From: Ammoniphilus resinae
GTDB lineage: Bacteria > Bacillota > Bacilli > Aneurinibacillales > RAOX-1
Assembly (NCBI RefSeq): GCF_017873965.1
Contig: NZ_JAGGKT010000003.1
Span: 124,001-188,000, forward strand
Direction: 5' to 3'
Length of the DNA stretch: 64,000 nucleotides
Positions 8,178 through 17,951 of the stretch are shown here, in pieces. The translations under genes were made by a program, and so were the position numbers. The notes beneath the pieces were generated by a model that had not been told where the DNA came from, searched no databases, and saw only the letters and a list, made by a program, of their open reading frames with translations. Positions within the stretch are counted from its first letter, which is position 1, and every line of letters starts with the position of its first letter.

Positions 8178-10796
8178 ATGGCGAAATATACTCCAATGAT
8201 GGAACAATATTTATCAATAAAGGCAGAGTATCCGGATGCCTTTCTTTTTTTTAGATTAGGAGATTTCTATGAACTCTTCTTTGAAGATGCAGTACTTGCT
8301 GCACGTGAGCTAGAGATCACCTTAACGGGACGGGAAGCAGGGACAGAGGAACGAATTCCAATGTGTGGCGTTCCTTATCATTCAGTGGATACCTATTTTC
8401 ACACATTGCTTGCAAAAGGGTATAAAATTGCTATCTGTGAGCAGGTTGAAGATCCAAAAACAGCGAAAGGAGTTGTCCGCAGAGAAGTCATCCGTGTTTT
8501 AACGCCAGGAACAGTGATGGAGGGCAATATGCTCTCAGATCGAGAAAACAATTTCCTTGTTGCTGGTATTGCTGAAGAAGATGGCTTTTCCCTAGCGGCA
8601 TGTGATATCTCTACCGGGCAATTTTACGGGGCCGTATTTCAAACGATAGAGCAGCTTGCTGCAGAAATTATGTCGTACAACCCGAAGGAAATTTTGCTGA
8701 AGCAAGGAACTGGATCAATTACATTACAAGAACGTTGCGTGGCTATGGGGTCCTCTAATATTCAAGTGATCACTGATGAGCAGCGGCCTACTGCTGGGTT
8801 GTCATCTCAGTTGATCGATGGTGATCTTTCCGCATCACTGAAAATGGCGAGTCAAATGCTGTTAGATTATCTTAAGGATACTCAGAAGAGAAATTTGGAT
8901 CATCTTCAGCCGTTAGAGGTTTATCTAACTGAACAATATATGGTCCTAGATCCTTTTACCAAGAAGAATTTGGAATTAATGGAAACCTTGATTGACAAAT
9001 CGAAAAAGGGCTCGCTTCTTTGGTATTTGGATCAAACGGTAACGGCGCTTGGGGCGAGAATGATTCGGAGTTGGGTAGACAAGCCTCTACTGGGCAAAGA
9101 GGAAATTCAAAATAGGCTAATTGCCGTTGGATTTTTAAAGGATCAATGGATGGTTCGTGAGGAGTTGCGTGAACTTCTAAAATCAGTTTATGATATTGAG
9201 CGATTGGCAGGAAGAATTTCGTTCGGTAACGCTAATGCGAAAGATCTGGTCAATTTAAAACGTTCTTTGGAGGTCATTCCCCTTCTTAAAAAGTTGATCT
9301 TGAAGGCAGAAACTGAGGCACCTGGTTTGCTTAAGCAAATGGCTGAAACCATGGATGGCTGCCAAGATCTAGTCGAATTAATCGAACAAGCGATTGTTAA
9401 TGATCCGCCATTATCTGTTAAAGAAGGTGGATTAATCAAGGAAGGCTATGATGGTTACTTAGATAAGCTGAAAACAGTAAGCCGGGATGGCAAGCAGTGG
9501 ATTTCTGCCCTGGAAAAGAAGGAACGGGAAGAGACAGGAATTAAATCGCTTAAGGTCGGATACAATCGTGTATTTGGTTATTATATAGAAGTAACAAAGG
9601 CAAACCTCGGTTCTTTACCGGAAGGTAAATATGAGAGAAAACAAACCCTTGCCAATGCGGAACGATTTATCACCCCGGAGTTAAAGGAGCAGGAAGCATT
9701 AATTCTGGAAGCAGAAGAGAAGTTGACAGAGCTTGAGTATCAAATATTCTCTGAACTACGTCAGCAGATAGCACGTTTTGTGACGAGACTGCAAAGGGCT
9801 GCAAAACAGATCGCTACCTTTGACGCATTGGCTTCATTGGCACAAGTGGCCCAGGAGTGCGGTCTGGTTCGTCCTACACTGCAAGATGATGGTGTGCTAT
9901 ATATCCGAGAAGGTCGGCATCCGGTTGTGGAAAAGGTTTTAGTCGATCAACCATTTATCGCTAACGATACTCACTTAGACTGTGACACACAGAGAATTGT
10001 TCTGCTTACCGGTCCGAATATGGCGGGGAAAAGTACATATATGAGGCAAGTTGCTTTAATTGTGATTATGGCACAAATAGGCAGTTTTGTACCCGCAGAA
10101 TCGGCAACCATTTCCCTGACAGATCGAATTTTCACCCGTATAGGTGCGGCTGACGATCTAGTCGGTGGACAAAGCACTTTCATGGTAGAGATGAAAGATA
10201 TTGAAACGATGACGACACAGGCCAGCAAACAAAGTTTGGTGATTATTGATGAAATTGGAAGAGGGACATCGACACATGACGGGATGTCGATTGCCCAGGC
10301 AGTTATTGAATTTCTACATGATGAAGTAGGCTGTAAATCCATTGTGTCTACCCACTACCACGAGCTTGCGGTGCTAGAAGATATGCTGCAAGGTCTGAAG
10401 AACTTTCACATGGCTGTTCAGGAACAAAAGGATAATATCGTTTTTCTGCGTAAATTAAAACAGGGTTCAACGAGTGAAAGTTATGGGATATACTGTGCGC
10501 AGTTAGCAGGGCTGCCAGAAAAGATTATTAACCGCTCCGGTGAACTGCTGAAAGGATATAAAGAAAAGGGTCCCGTAGAACAGTCGTCTGGCCTAGTTAA
10601 TTCCTTTGTTCAAGAGCCGATCCAGCTAGATTTATTTGCAACCAGTTCGAAGGAAAAGGAGAAAACAATAGATACAACGGTTAAAAAGCTAGAGAAGATC
10701 ACCCAGGAAGTTAAAAGTATAGATCTTATTAATATGACTCCCCTTGCAGCAATGAATTATTTATTTGAACTAAAACAGAAACTGCAAAAGCTGTAA
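8178..10796 (+). CDS. mutS: DNA mismatch repair protein MutS
   Basis: 872 residues, full length. The mismatch-reading Phe-x-Glu motif is in GDFYELFF (Phe30, Glu32). The ATPase has Walker A TGPNMAGKSTYMRQ (~612), Walker B VIIDEIGRGTSTHDG (~687) and the signature helix region STFMVEM. The C-terminal part contains QLDLF, a typical beta-clamp binding motif, then a dimerisation tail. It binds base mismatches and recruits MutL, encoded 33 bases downstream. TATAAT at 8092 may be part of its promoter. Confidence 0.98.
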   Translation: MAKYTPMMEQYLSIKAEYPDAFLFFRLGDFYELFFEDAVLAARELEITLTGREAGTEERIPMCGVPYHSVDTYFHTLLAKGYKIAICEQVEDPKTAKGVVRREVIRVLTPGTVMEGNMLSDRENNFLVAGIAEEDGFSLAACDISTGQFYGAVFQTIEQLAAEIMSYNPKEILLKQGTGSITLQERCVAMGSSNIQVITDEQRPTAGLSSQLIDGDLSASLKMASQMLLDYLKDTQKRNLDHLQPLEVYLTEQYMVLDPFTKKNLELMETLIDKSKKGSLLWYLDQTVTALGARMIRSWVDKPLLGKEEIQNRLIAVGFLKDQWMVREELRELLKSVYDIERLAGRISFGNANAKDLVNLKRSLEVIPLLKKLILKAETEAPGLLKQMAETMDGCQDLVELIEQAIVNDPPLSVKEGGLIKEGYDGYLDKLKTVSRDGKQWISALEKKEREETGIKSLKVGYNRVFGYYIEVTKANLGSLPEGKYERKQTLANAERFITPELKEQEALILEAEEKLTELEYQIFSELRQQIARFVTRLQRAAKQIATFDALASLAQVAQECGLVRPTLQDDGVLYIREGRHPVVEKVLVDQPFIANDTHLDCDTQRIVLLTGPNMAGKSTYMRQVALIVIMAQIGSFVPAESATISLTDRIFTRIGAADDLVGGQSTFMVEMKDIETMTTQASKQSLVIIDEIGRGTSTHDGMSIAQAVIEFLHDEVGCKSIVSTHYHELAVLEDMLQGLKNFHMAVQEQKDNIVFLRKLKQGSTSESYGIYCAQLAGLPEKIINRSGELLKGYKEKGPVEQSSGLVNSFVQEPIQLDLFATSSKEKEKTIDTTVKKLEKITQEVKSIDLINMTPLAAMNYLFELKQKLQKL

Positions 10797-10829
10797 TGGT
10801 TAGGGAAGTGGAATGGGAGGGGAAAACAA

Positions 10830-12689
10830 ATGGGGATCATCCAAATTCTTGATGACAGGCTTGCCAATTTAATTGCTGCTGGAGAAGTAGTTGAAAGGCC
10901 GGCATCGGTCGTGAAAGAGTTGGTTGAAAACGCAATAGATGCCGGTAGTAGCCAAATAGAAGTCCATATTGAAGAAGGCGGATTACGGCTAATACGGGTA
11001 GTAGACAATGGGATCGGGATGACTGCCGACGACTGTGAAATGGCATTTGAAAGACATGCAACGAGTAAAATACGACAAGATCGTGACTTGTTTCAAATTC
11101 GCACACTGGGGTTTCGCGGCGAAGCGCTGCCAAGTATTGCCTCTGTGTCCAAGGTTGACTTGAGCAGCTGTACAGGAAATGGGATTCCAGGATTAAAAAT
11201 GAGTTTTGATGGTGGAAAAAAACTAGATAAGCAAACAGTGGCCCTTCCGAAAGGAACAGAAATCCATGTGAAGGATTTATTCTTTAATACCCCAGCTCGC
11301 TTAAAGTACTTGAAGAGTATGAATACAGAGGTTGGACATGTTGCTGATTATATGAATCGTCTTGCTTTAAGCTATCCTGATATTTCATTCCTTTTTACCT
11401 CCGAGGGGAAGACCCTGCTTAAAACTTATGGTGATGGTCAGCTGCTGCACGTCATTGCTTCGGTTTATGGAACATCGATAGCCAAGGAGATGCTTTTACT
11501 AGAAGCAGAGGATCTTGATTTTAAAGTATATGGATACATAGGGAATCCGCAAATCACAAGGGCAAACCGTGGGTACCTTTCTACTCTGATAAACGGTCGT
11601 TATGTCAAAAGCCATTCATTGAACGGAGCGGTCCTTAGAGGATACCACACACTTCTGCCCATCAATCGTTATCCAATCGTTGTTTTGCAGTTCGAGATGG
11701 AGCCATCTCTGCTGGATGTTAACGTTCATCCTGCTAAGCTAGAGGTGAAATTCAGCAAGGAACAAGAATTGCTTCAATTGGTAGAAACGGCAGTGCGGGA
11801 TCGGCTTCGTCAGCAACGATTAATTCCGGAACCGGCCCGGCCACAACCAAAGGTCAACACGGTCCAGACAAGGATGGAATGGGGGTATTCTCGTCCCACC
11901 CAACAGCCCTTTACACCAACGAATTCCAATGTTTTAACAACAAATTGGGAAGTCAGGGAAAGGGAAGATATATCTATTCCGCAAGTGGATTACAAAGAAG
12001 TGAAGGAAATGGAGGCGCCCATTCCACCTGATGCAAATGAGGGTGTGGAACAAGACCAGCCCGTCAACGCCCACGAAGAGACGAAATCGAAGACCTCCGA
12101 AAACCAGGTCCCTCTTTTCTATCCACTGGCACAATTGCATGGGACATACATCCTAGCCCAGAGTGAGGATGGGCTATTCATTATCGACCAGCATGCGGCC
12201 CAGGAACGGATCTTTTATGAATATTTTTTAGGTAAGTTAAGTGATGAAACGATCGAACTTCAGGAGCTCCTTATTCCGATATCGATTGAGTTACCTGTGC
12301 AGGAAACAAAACAAATTCAGGATAAACTTTCTTTATTTCAACAGATTGGATTGGAACTGGAACCTTTTGGGCTGCATACATTTAGGATCCGTTCGCATCC
12401 GAGATGGTTTGTGGCAGGAGAAGAGGAAGCGATTATTCACGAAATGGTTGACATGGTCATTCGGGGAGAGCAAAAAATAGACACCGTCAAAATCCGGGAA
12501 AAAGCCGCCATTATGATGTCCTGTAAAGCGGCTATTAAAGCAAACCGTCATCTTAATCATTTGGAAATGGAAGCCCTACTTAACAAATTAAGAGAAACGA
12601 CTTCGCCTTATACTTGTCCACATGGAAGGCCAATCATTATTCATTTTTCAACTTATGATATTGAAAAGATGTTTAAACGTGTGATGTAG
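10830..12689 (+). CDS. mutL: DNA mismatch repair endonuclease MutL
   Basis: 619 residues behind GGAGGGG. The N-terminal GHKL ATPase has VKELVENAIDAG, DNGIGM and TLGFRGEALPSI. A variable linker covers ~335-430. The C-terminal domain carries the endonuclease motif DQHAAQERIFYE (~452-463), the clamp-binding QELLIP (~475), the zinc-site motif SCKAAIKANR and CPHGRP near the end. It is therefore a nicking MutL as in organisms without MutH. It follows mutS in an operon. Confidence 0.98.
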   Translation: MGIIQILDDRLANLIAAGEVVERPASVVKELVENAIDAGSSQIEVHIEEGGLRLIRVVDNGIGMTADDCEMAFERHATSKIRQDRDLFQIRTLGFRGEALPSIASVSKVDLSSCTGNGIPGLKMSFDGGKKLDKQTVALPKGTEIHVKDLFFNTPARLKYLKSMNTEVGHVADYMNRLALSYPDISFLFTSEGKTLLKTYGDGQLLHVIASVYGTSIAKEMLLLEAEDLDFKVYGYIGNPQITRANRGYLSTLINGRYVKSHSLNGAVLRGYHTLLPINRYPIVVLQFEMEPSLLDVNVHPAKLEVKFSKEQELLQLVETAVRDRLRQQRLIPEPARPQPKVNTVQTRMEWGYSRPTQQPFTPTNSNVLTTNWEVREREDISIPQVDYKEVKEMEAPIPPDANEGVEQDQPVNAHEETKSKTSENQVPLFYPLAQLHGTYILAQSEDGLFIIDQHAAQERIFYEYFLGKLSDETIELQELLIPISIELPVQETKQIQDKLSLFQQIGLELEPFGLHTFRIRSHPRWFVAGEEEAIIHEMVDMVIRGEQKIDTVKIREKAAIMMSCKAAIKANRHLNHLEMEALLNKLRETTSPYTCPHGRPIIIHFSTYDIEKMFKRVM

Positions 12690-12753
12690 ATTTTGCCTTC
12701 TGAAATTTTTTTATTAAAATAGTAGATAAAACATAAGTCTTGGAGAAAAACAA

Positions 12754-13527
12754 ATGATTGTCACTACCTCGCAGAAGGTTAATGATATGTTGCTTACAAA
12801 AGCAAAAAACATTGCAGTTGAGCTTTCCGTACCCTTCGTAGAGCGCGATGGAAGATCCATTGAGTCACTCTATCGGATCTGGAATGAAGAGCGGGTTTTG
12901 GTCGTTTCTTCAGGGGGAATCAAATGGCATATAAAAGGTGCCAATCAACCTTTATTTTTCCATCCTGGATTATCTGTAGTCCGTATAAAGCGCTTATTGC
13001 GCGGCGATAATGATATAATGATCCAGACATGCCAATTGATGCCAGGAAATTCCTTTTTAGATTGTACACTGGGACTGGCAGCAGATTCCATTGTTGCTTC
13101 CTTTATTGTTGGGGAAAAAGGGAAAGTGGTCGGTTTGGAGTCTGAGCCGATGATTGCCTATCTTGTCGCGGAAGGGTTAAAAGAAATTCAGTTGTTTCCG
13201 GAATTGGACCAGGCAGCTAGAAGAATTTCTGTATCTTCCGGAGATCATCTACTACAGCTTTCTCAGATGCGTGATAACAGTTTTGATGTTGTCTATTTTG
13301 ACCCAATGTTTCGCCACGGGACCCAGCAATCTTCATCACTTCAGTCATTGCGTCAATTCGCCAATTGGGCCCCTTTAACAATGGCAGCAATTGATGAGGC
13401 AAAAAGAGTGGCTAAAAGAAGAGTGGTTCTTAAGGAAAAAAAGGATAGTGGGGAGTTCGATCGATTGGGCTTTTCCATTATTGTTCGGGAACATATGGAT
13501 GTTGCCTACGGAGTGATAGAGAAATAA
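12754..13527 (+). CDS. class I SAM-dependent methyltransferase, RsmJ-like (SAM_MT, PF04445)
   Basis: 257 residues, RBS TTGGAGAAA. The SAM-binding region is SFLDCTLGLAADSIVAS (~107-123) with the catalytic-type motif VVYFDPMF (~180-187). The arrangement fits the PF04445 group, whose E. coli member RsmJ methylates 16S rRNA, and the Bacillales YpiP-type proteins. It lies between mutL and miaA, 12 bases before miaA, so it is probably co-transcribed. The exact RNA target is not known. Confidence 0.75.
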   Translation: MIVTTSQKVNDMLLTKAKNIAVELSVPFVERDGRSIESLYRIWNEERVLVVSSGGIKWHIKGANQPLFFHPGLSVVRIKRLLRGDNDIMIQTCQLMPGNSFLDCTLGLAADSIVASFIVGEKGKVVGLESEPMIAYLVAEGLKEIQLFPELDQAARRISVSSGDHLLQLSQMRDNSFDVVYFDPMFRHGTQQSSSLQSLRQFANWAPLTMAAIDEAKRVAKRRVVLKEKKDSGEFDRLGFSIIVREHMDVAYGVIEK

Positions 13528-13539
13528 GGGGGGCAACCT

Positions 13540-14484
13540 ATGAAAGAAAAACTGCTGGTATTGGTAGGCCCAACTGCTGTTGGGAAGACCGCGCTTAGTG
13601 TTAAGTTAGCCCATTCCTTGGATGGAGAGGTGATATCAGGTGACTCTATTCAGGTTTACAAGGGGATGGATATTGGGACAGCTAAGATCACTGTAGAAGA
13701 GATGGACGGGATTGTCCACCATTTGATTGACATTCTTGAGCCAGATGAAACTTTTTCCGTCAATGAATTTCAGAAACATTCGAGACGGTTAATCACGGAG
13801 ATTAATCAGCGTGGAAAACTGCCGATGATTGTTGGCGGCACAGGACTTTATATCCAATCTGTTATCTATGATTACCAGTTTTCAAAGGCAAGTCAAAACC
13901 AAGAGCTGCGCGATCAATTGGAAGCCTTTGCAGCGTGTGAGGGTAAGGAGGCACTGCACAAGCGCTTAGCGGAGATTGATCCAGTGACAGCCAGTCGTCT
14001 TCACCCAAACGATGTTAAAAGAATTGTGCGGGCGATCGAAATTTATCAGCAAACAGGGACAAGCATGGCTGAATATCAGCAAAGATCAAGCGTTTCACCT
14101 TATCAATTATGTTTAATTGGTTTAACGATGGAGCGCAGTCAGCTCTATGAACGGATTAACCATAGAGTGGACCTGATGATTGAACAAGGGTTGATTGAAG
14201 AAGTGCAATCGTTGCTAAAACGTGGTTACAATTTGTCATACAGCTCCATGCAGGCGATTGGTTACAAAGAGATTATAGCTTATTTGGAAGGTAACCTATC
14301 TAAAGAGGAATCCATTGAATTGCTGAAGAAGAATAGTCGTCATTTTGCCAAAAGGCAACTCACATGGTTTCGCTCGATGAAGGAGATTCATTGGTTTGAA
14401 GTAGCAGCTAGTTCTAATGGAGCAGAACTTGTCGAAAATATTAGAAGTTTTGCAGAAGGAATGCTTATGCCTCATGGCGAATAA
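13540..14484 (+). CDS. miaA: tRNA dimethylallyltransferase
   Basis: 314 residues behind AAGGGGGG. Walker A GPTAVGKT is at residues 10-17, followed by GEVISGDSIQVYKGMDIGTAK, VGGTGLYIQSVIYDY and the tRNA-contacting QAIGYKEIIAYLEG. MiaA transfers the dimethylallyl group from DMAPP to A37 of UNN-reading tRNAs, making the substrate for MiaB. DMAPP comes from the MEP pathway whose ispG lies at 21.4 kb. The miaA-hfq order is conserved. Confidence 0.98.
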   Translation: MKEKLLVLVGPTAVGKTALSVKLAHSLDGEVISGDSIQVYKGMDIGTAKITVEEMDGIVHHLIDILEPDETFSVNEFQKHSRRLITEINQRGKLPMIVGGTGLYIQSVIYDYQFSKASQNQELRDQLEAFAACEGKEALHKRLAEIDPVTASRLHPNDVKRIVRAIEIYQQTGTSMAEYQQRSSVSPYQLCLIGLTMERSQLYERINHRVDLMIEQGLIEEVQSLLKRGYNLSYSSMQAIGYKEIIAYLEGNLSKEESIELLKKNSRHFAKRQLTWFRSMKEIHWFEVAASSNGAELVENIRSFAEGMLMPHGE

Positions 14485-14521
14485 AATTTATAAGATATAA
14501 ATAGAGGAGGTACAACCCACC

Positions 14522-14752
14522 ATGGCAAATTCCATCAATATTCAGGATACATTTCTCAACCACTTAAGAAAGGATAATGTTCCTGTTACGATTTACCTTG
14601 TAAACGGATTTCAATTACGAGGATTAATTAAGGCTTTCGATAATTTCACGATCGTTATTGACAGCGAAGGCAAGCAGCAACTTGTTTATAAGCATGCGAT
14701 TTCTACTTTTCTTCCACAGCGTCCTGTTTCCCTAATGCCTGACAATGAATAA
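14522..14752 (+). CDS. hfq: RNA chaperone Hfq
   Basis: 76 residues, RBS GAGGAGG. The Sm1 motif ([20 protein letters not shown]...GLIKAFDNF) and Sm2 motif (VYKHAISTF) are intact. The C-terminal tail is short, as in other Bacillales Hfq proteins. It forms a hexameric ring binding U-rich and A-rich RNA. It is the last gene of the mutSL-miaA-hfq run and is followed by a terminator. Confidence 0.98.
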   Translation: MANSINIQDTFLNHLRKDNVPVTIYLVNGFQLRGLIKAFDNFTIVIDSEGKQQLVYKHAISTFLPQRPVSLMPDNE

Positions 14753-14767
14753 GCCAATATATCTTTT

Positions 14768-14797
14768 TAGCCGGAGGGGTTTTTCTCCGGCTTTTCT
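14768..14797 (+). terminator. terminator after hfq
   Basis: AGCCGGAG/CTCCGGCT stem followed by TTTTCTACT. Confidence 0.85.
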
Positions 14798-14918
14798 ACT
14801 CTTTTCCCCCACTCTTTTCCCCTAATCCACTAATCTTGACATGTTCTTTTTTTCATTTATACTCTTTAATATACTTTGTTATTCAACTAGTCCCTTTTAC
14901 CATTTTGAAAAAAAGTAT

Positions 14919-14947
14919 TTGACAATGTATCGCCTCCGTAGTAAATT
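14919..14947 (+). promoter_or_regulatory. putative sigma-A promoter of the met operon
   Basis: TTGACA at 14919-14924 and TAAATT at 14942-14947 with a 17-bp spacer, about 45 bases before the S-box aptamer. Confidence 0.55.
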
Positions 14948-14987
14948 TATAACATCTTAAAAATCCAATTTAATTTATAGGATTTGT

Positions 14988-15100
14988 TTCTTATCTAGAG
15001 AGGTGGAGGGACTGGCCCGATGAAACCCGGCAGCGGATCTTTGTTTGCAAAGATACTGTGCCAATTCCAACAGGAATGAATTTTCCTGGCAGATAAGAGA
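14988..15100 (+). ncRNA. SAM-I (S-box) riboswitch aptamer
   Basis: The P1 helix pairs CTTATCT (14990-14996) with AGATAAG (15091-15097). The conserved core AGAGAGGTGGAGGGACTGGC, followed by CCGATGAAACCCGGCA, is present, with the P3 and P4 hairpins (GATCTTTG..CAAAGATAC; CCAATTCCAACAGGAATGAA). SAM binding stabilises P1 and lets the downstream terminator form, shutting off metQNI when methionine/SAM is plentiful. Confidence 0.96.
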
Positions 15101-15125
15101 GCAGTCTGACGATAGATATTGTCAT

Positions 15126-15160
15126 GCCCTCTTTTTCTGTGAAAAAGAGGGTGTTTTTAT
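15126..15160 (+). terminator. riboswitch expression-platform terminator
   Basis: CCCTCTTTTT/AAAAAGAGGG, 10-bp perfect stem with CTGTG loop, followed by TGTTTTTAT. Confidence 0.9.
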
Positions 15161-15262
15161 TTAGCCAAGGGCCCTGGTTAAATTGACACATGCTCTCACA
15201 AAAATGAAAACATTAAAACAGAAAGTTTAATTAACAAACTAGCCTTGAGGGAGAGGATGAAG

Positions 15263-16102
15263 ATGAAAAAGTGGTTTAATGTATTTGCAACATCGATATT
15301 AGCAATTTCTTTACTAACAGCATGTGGCAGTGCCGGGGATAAAACAACGGAAGCAAGTGGCAGTGGACAAGAGGAAGGCGCAACAGCAACTCTTAAAGTG
15401 GGTGTTACATCAGGTCCACATGAAGAAGTTATGGAAAAGGTAAAGGAAGTAGCTGCGAAAGATGGACTTAATATAGAAATTGTTCCCTTCAATGATTATA
15501 TTCAACCAAACAAATCCTTGGCAGAAGGAGAATTGGACGCCAACAGCTTTCAACACCAACCGTTTCTTGACCAGTTTAAAGAAGATCATCAATTGGATTT
15601 AGTAGGGATTGCCAATACAATTAATTTAACAATGGGCATCTATTCGACTAAAATTAAAGATGTGAAGGATTTGAAGGAAGGCGATGTCCTTGGCTTACCG
15701 AATGATCCGACGAATGGAGCGCGAGCCTTGCAGTTATTCGAATTGGCTGGACTCATAAAGCTTAAAGATGGGGTTGGGGTGAAGGCAACTGTTCGTGATA
15801 TTGTCGAAAATCCTAAAAACCTTCAATTCAAAGAGCTTGAGGCTGCCTTTATTCCGCAAGCGCTAGATGATTTGTCAGCGGCAGCCATCAACGGGAACTA
15901 TGCCGTGGAGCAAGGGCTCATTCCTACGGAAGATGCTATTTTCACCGAGCCGAAGGATTCACCTTGGGTCAACCTGATTGCTGTCCGCACGGAAGAAAAG
16001 GATCGGGAAGAATTCAAAAGGCTTGTGAATGCTTACCATTCTGATGAAGTGAAAAAGTTTATTGATGAGCGGTTTAAGGGATCCATTGTAGCTTCCTGGT
16101 AG
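15263..16102 (+). CDS. metQ: methionine ABC transporter substrate-binding lipoprotein
   Basis: 279 residues from the ATG at 15263, six bases after AGGGAGAGG; other starts lie within or next to that site. The lipoprotein signal peptide ends in LTAC (Cys21 lipidated). The NlpA-family body has LKVGVTSGPHEEVMEKVKEV, DANSFQHQPFLDQF and LGLPNDPTNGARALQL. It binds D/L-methionine at the outer membrane face of the cell membrane and feeds MetNI. The SAM riboswitch upstream fixes the methionine assignment. Here metQ comes first in the operon. Confidence 0.95.
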   Translation: MKKWFNVFATSILAISLLTACGSAGDKTTEASGSGQEEGATATLKVGVTSGPHEEVMEKVKEVAAKDGLNIEIVPFNDYIQPNKSLAEGELDANSFQHQPFLDQFKEDHQLDLVGIANTINLTMGIYSTKIKDVKDLKEGDVLGLPNDPTNGARALQLFELAGLIKLKDGVGVKATVRDIVENPKNLQFKELEAAFIPQALDDLSAAAINGNYAVEQGLIPTEDAIFTEPKDSPWVNLIAVRTEEKDREEFKRLVNAYHSDEVKKFIDERFKGSIVASW

Positions 16103-16188
16103 ACCCTTGTATGGTTTATTAAGGATTTGGAAATCCTTTGAGAAAAAAGCTTGATCATAAAAGTGCCAAAATGGAAATGGAATAAAGG

Positions 16189-16222
16189 AAGGGGGTCTCC
16201 TTTTGTTGGAGGCCTTTTCTTT
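16189..16222 (+). terminator. intercistronic hairpin between metQ and metN
   Basis: GGTCTCC/GGAGGCC stem (one G-T pair) flanked by AAAGGAAG and CCTTTTCTTTT; it could partly terminate or protect the metQ message so that MetQ outnumbers MetNI. Confidence 0.5.
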
Positions 16223-16256
16223 TCGGATATGACCGATAGGATGGAGGAAGGTATGG

Positions 16257-17285
16257 ATGATTTCAATCAAAAATTTATATAAAACCTATGATCAAGGGGG
16301 TCGAAAGGTTGAAGCTGTAAAAGACGTCCACATTGAAATAGGAAAGGGAGAAATATTTGGTGTGATTGGTTTTAGCGGCGCTGGAAAAAGCACTCTCATC
16401 CGCTGTGTAAACTTGCTTGAAACCCCAACCAGTGGATCCGTCAAAATAAATGGGGTTGAAATGACTGAGCTTACAGATCCTGAATTGCGCCAGGCACGCC
16501 GAAAAATAGGAATGATTTTCCAACATTTTAATTTATTGACATCAAGTACAGTGTTTGATAACGTAGCAGCTCCCCTTCGCTTGGTCGGAATTTCGAAAGA
16601 ACAAATAAAAAAACGGGTAGACGAATTGTTGGGGTTAGTGGGACTAGCAGATAAAGGCGGATTTTATCCGTCACAGTTATCTGGTGGACAGAAGCAGCGT
16701 GTAGCTATTGCACGTGCTTTAGCGAATGAACCGGAAATACTGCTCTGTGATGAAGCGACTTCAGCCTTGGACCCGCAAACTACAGATTCAATTCTAGAAC
16801 TTTTGTTAGATATTAATAAACGATTCCAAATTACAATTATGTTGATTACACATGAAATGCACGTCATCAAAAAAATTTGTGATCGGGTTGCGGTGATGGA
16901 AAATGGGCGGGTTGTAGAGCAGGGAACTGTTTTAGATATATTCTCCAATCCGCAAACCCAGACTACCAAAAACTTCATTAAAAATGTTTTTGATATTCAA
17001 TTACCGGAGAATTTGCAACGGAAATTCAGACAGCAACAGCCTGGTGGAGAAATCATTCGGGTGTCTTTTGTTGGAGAGGCTACTTCCGAACCCATTTTCG
17101 CGGAATTAACCACACGGTTTCCATTGCGCCCAAATATTCTTTTTGGAAATATAACACAAATTAAAGAAACAACGTTTGGCAGCCTTATTCTTCAATTAAC
17201 AGGAGATTCTGTAACGATTCAGCAAGGATTGCAATATTTGAAGGAACAAGGCTTGCGTGTGGAGGTGCTTGAGGATGTTGAATAG
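16257..17285 (+). CDS. metN: methionine ABC transporter ATP-binding protein
   Basis: 342 residues. Walker A GFSGAGKST at 38-46, signature LSGGQKQR at ~140, Walker B ILLCDEATSALD at ~160 and an H-loop ITHEMHV. Beyond residue ~265 lies the NIL regulatory domain that senses methionine in MetN proteins. The ATG at 16257 is used; another ATG four bases upstream is out of frame. The gene overlaps metI by 11 bases. Confidence 0.96.
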   Translation: MISIKNLYKTYDQGGRKVEAVKDVHIEIGKGEIFGVIGFSGAGKSTLIRCVNLLETPTSGSVKINGVEMTELTDPELRQARRKIGMIFQHFNLLTSSTVFDNVAAPLRLVGISKEQIKKRVDELLGLVGLADKGGFYPSQLSGGQKQRVAIARALANEPEILLCDEATSALDPQTTDSILELLLDINKRFQITIMLITHEMHVIKKICDRVAVMENGRVVEQGTVLDIFSNPQTQTTKNFIKNVFDIQLPENLQRKFRQQQPGGEIIRVSFVGEATSEPIFAELTTRFPLRPNILFGNITQIKETTFGSLILQLTGDSVTIQQGLQYLKEQGLRVEVLEDVE

Positions 17286-17937
17286 TTTTGTGGAAAATTT
17301 TGATTTATACTGGGTTGCTATTGTTGAAACCTGGTGGATGGTTGCTTATTCTTTGGTGATCGCTACAGTTATTGGGTTGCCTTTAGGGGTGCTTTTAGTT
17401 GTTACACGTCCAAATCATATCTATGAAAATCGCCTCTTTTATACTATTCTAAATGTAGTGATTAATATTTTGCGTTCTATTCCCTTTATCATTTTAATGG
17501 TTGCCATTATCCCTTTCACGAAAAGCATTGTTGGTACAGCAATAGGGATTAAGGGGGCGATCGTTCCTTTAGTTGTCTATACTGCTCCATACATTGCCCG
17601 CCTAATGGAGTCTGCCTTGCTTGAAGTGGATGCTGGAATTATTGAGGCCTTTCAAGCGATGGGTGCAACACGAAGGCAAATTGTGTTTCAAGTCATGTTG
17701 AAGGAAGCTCGCCCTGCTATTTCCTTAGGATTGACCATTGCTACCATCGGTCTGATTGGTGCAACCGCCATGGCAGGGGTAATCGGTGCAGGTGGTCTAG
17801 GGGACCTAGCCATCCGATATGGATATCAACGTTGGCAGCTTGATGTGATGGCTGGAACTGTCATTATTTTAGTTATTATTGTGCAAGGGGTGCAATCTCT
17901 TGGGAATTTTGTTGCTAAACGGTTGAGAAAACAATAG
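17275..17937 (+). CDS. metI: methionine ABC transporter permease
   Basis: 220 residues from ATG 17275, inside the end of metN and preceded by GGAGGTGCTTGAGG. Five to six hydrophobic helices are seen. The EAA-loop contact with MetN is EAFQAMGATRRQIVFQVMLKEA, and the C-terminal VIGAGGLGDLAIRYGYQRW is typical of MetI. Membrane-embedded pathway for methionine uptake. Confidence 0.96.
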   Translation: MLNSFVENFDLYWVAIVETWWMVAYSLVIATVIGLPLGVLLVVTRPNHIYENRLFYTILNVVINILRSIPFIILMVAIIPFTKSIVGTAIGIKGAIVPLVVYTAPYIARLMESALLEVDAGIIEAFQAMGATRRQIVFQVMLKEARPAISLGLTIATIGLIGATAMAGVIGAGGLGDLAIRYGYQRWQLDVMAGTVIILVIIVQGVQSLGNFVAKRLRKQ

Positions 17938-17951
17938 AAGAGGGATGTAAT

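Noticed and set aside
14991-15191. Minus-strand frame across the riboswitch
   Set aside because: Lies opposite the S-box RNA structure with no ribosome site.
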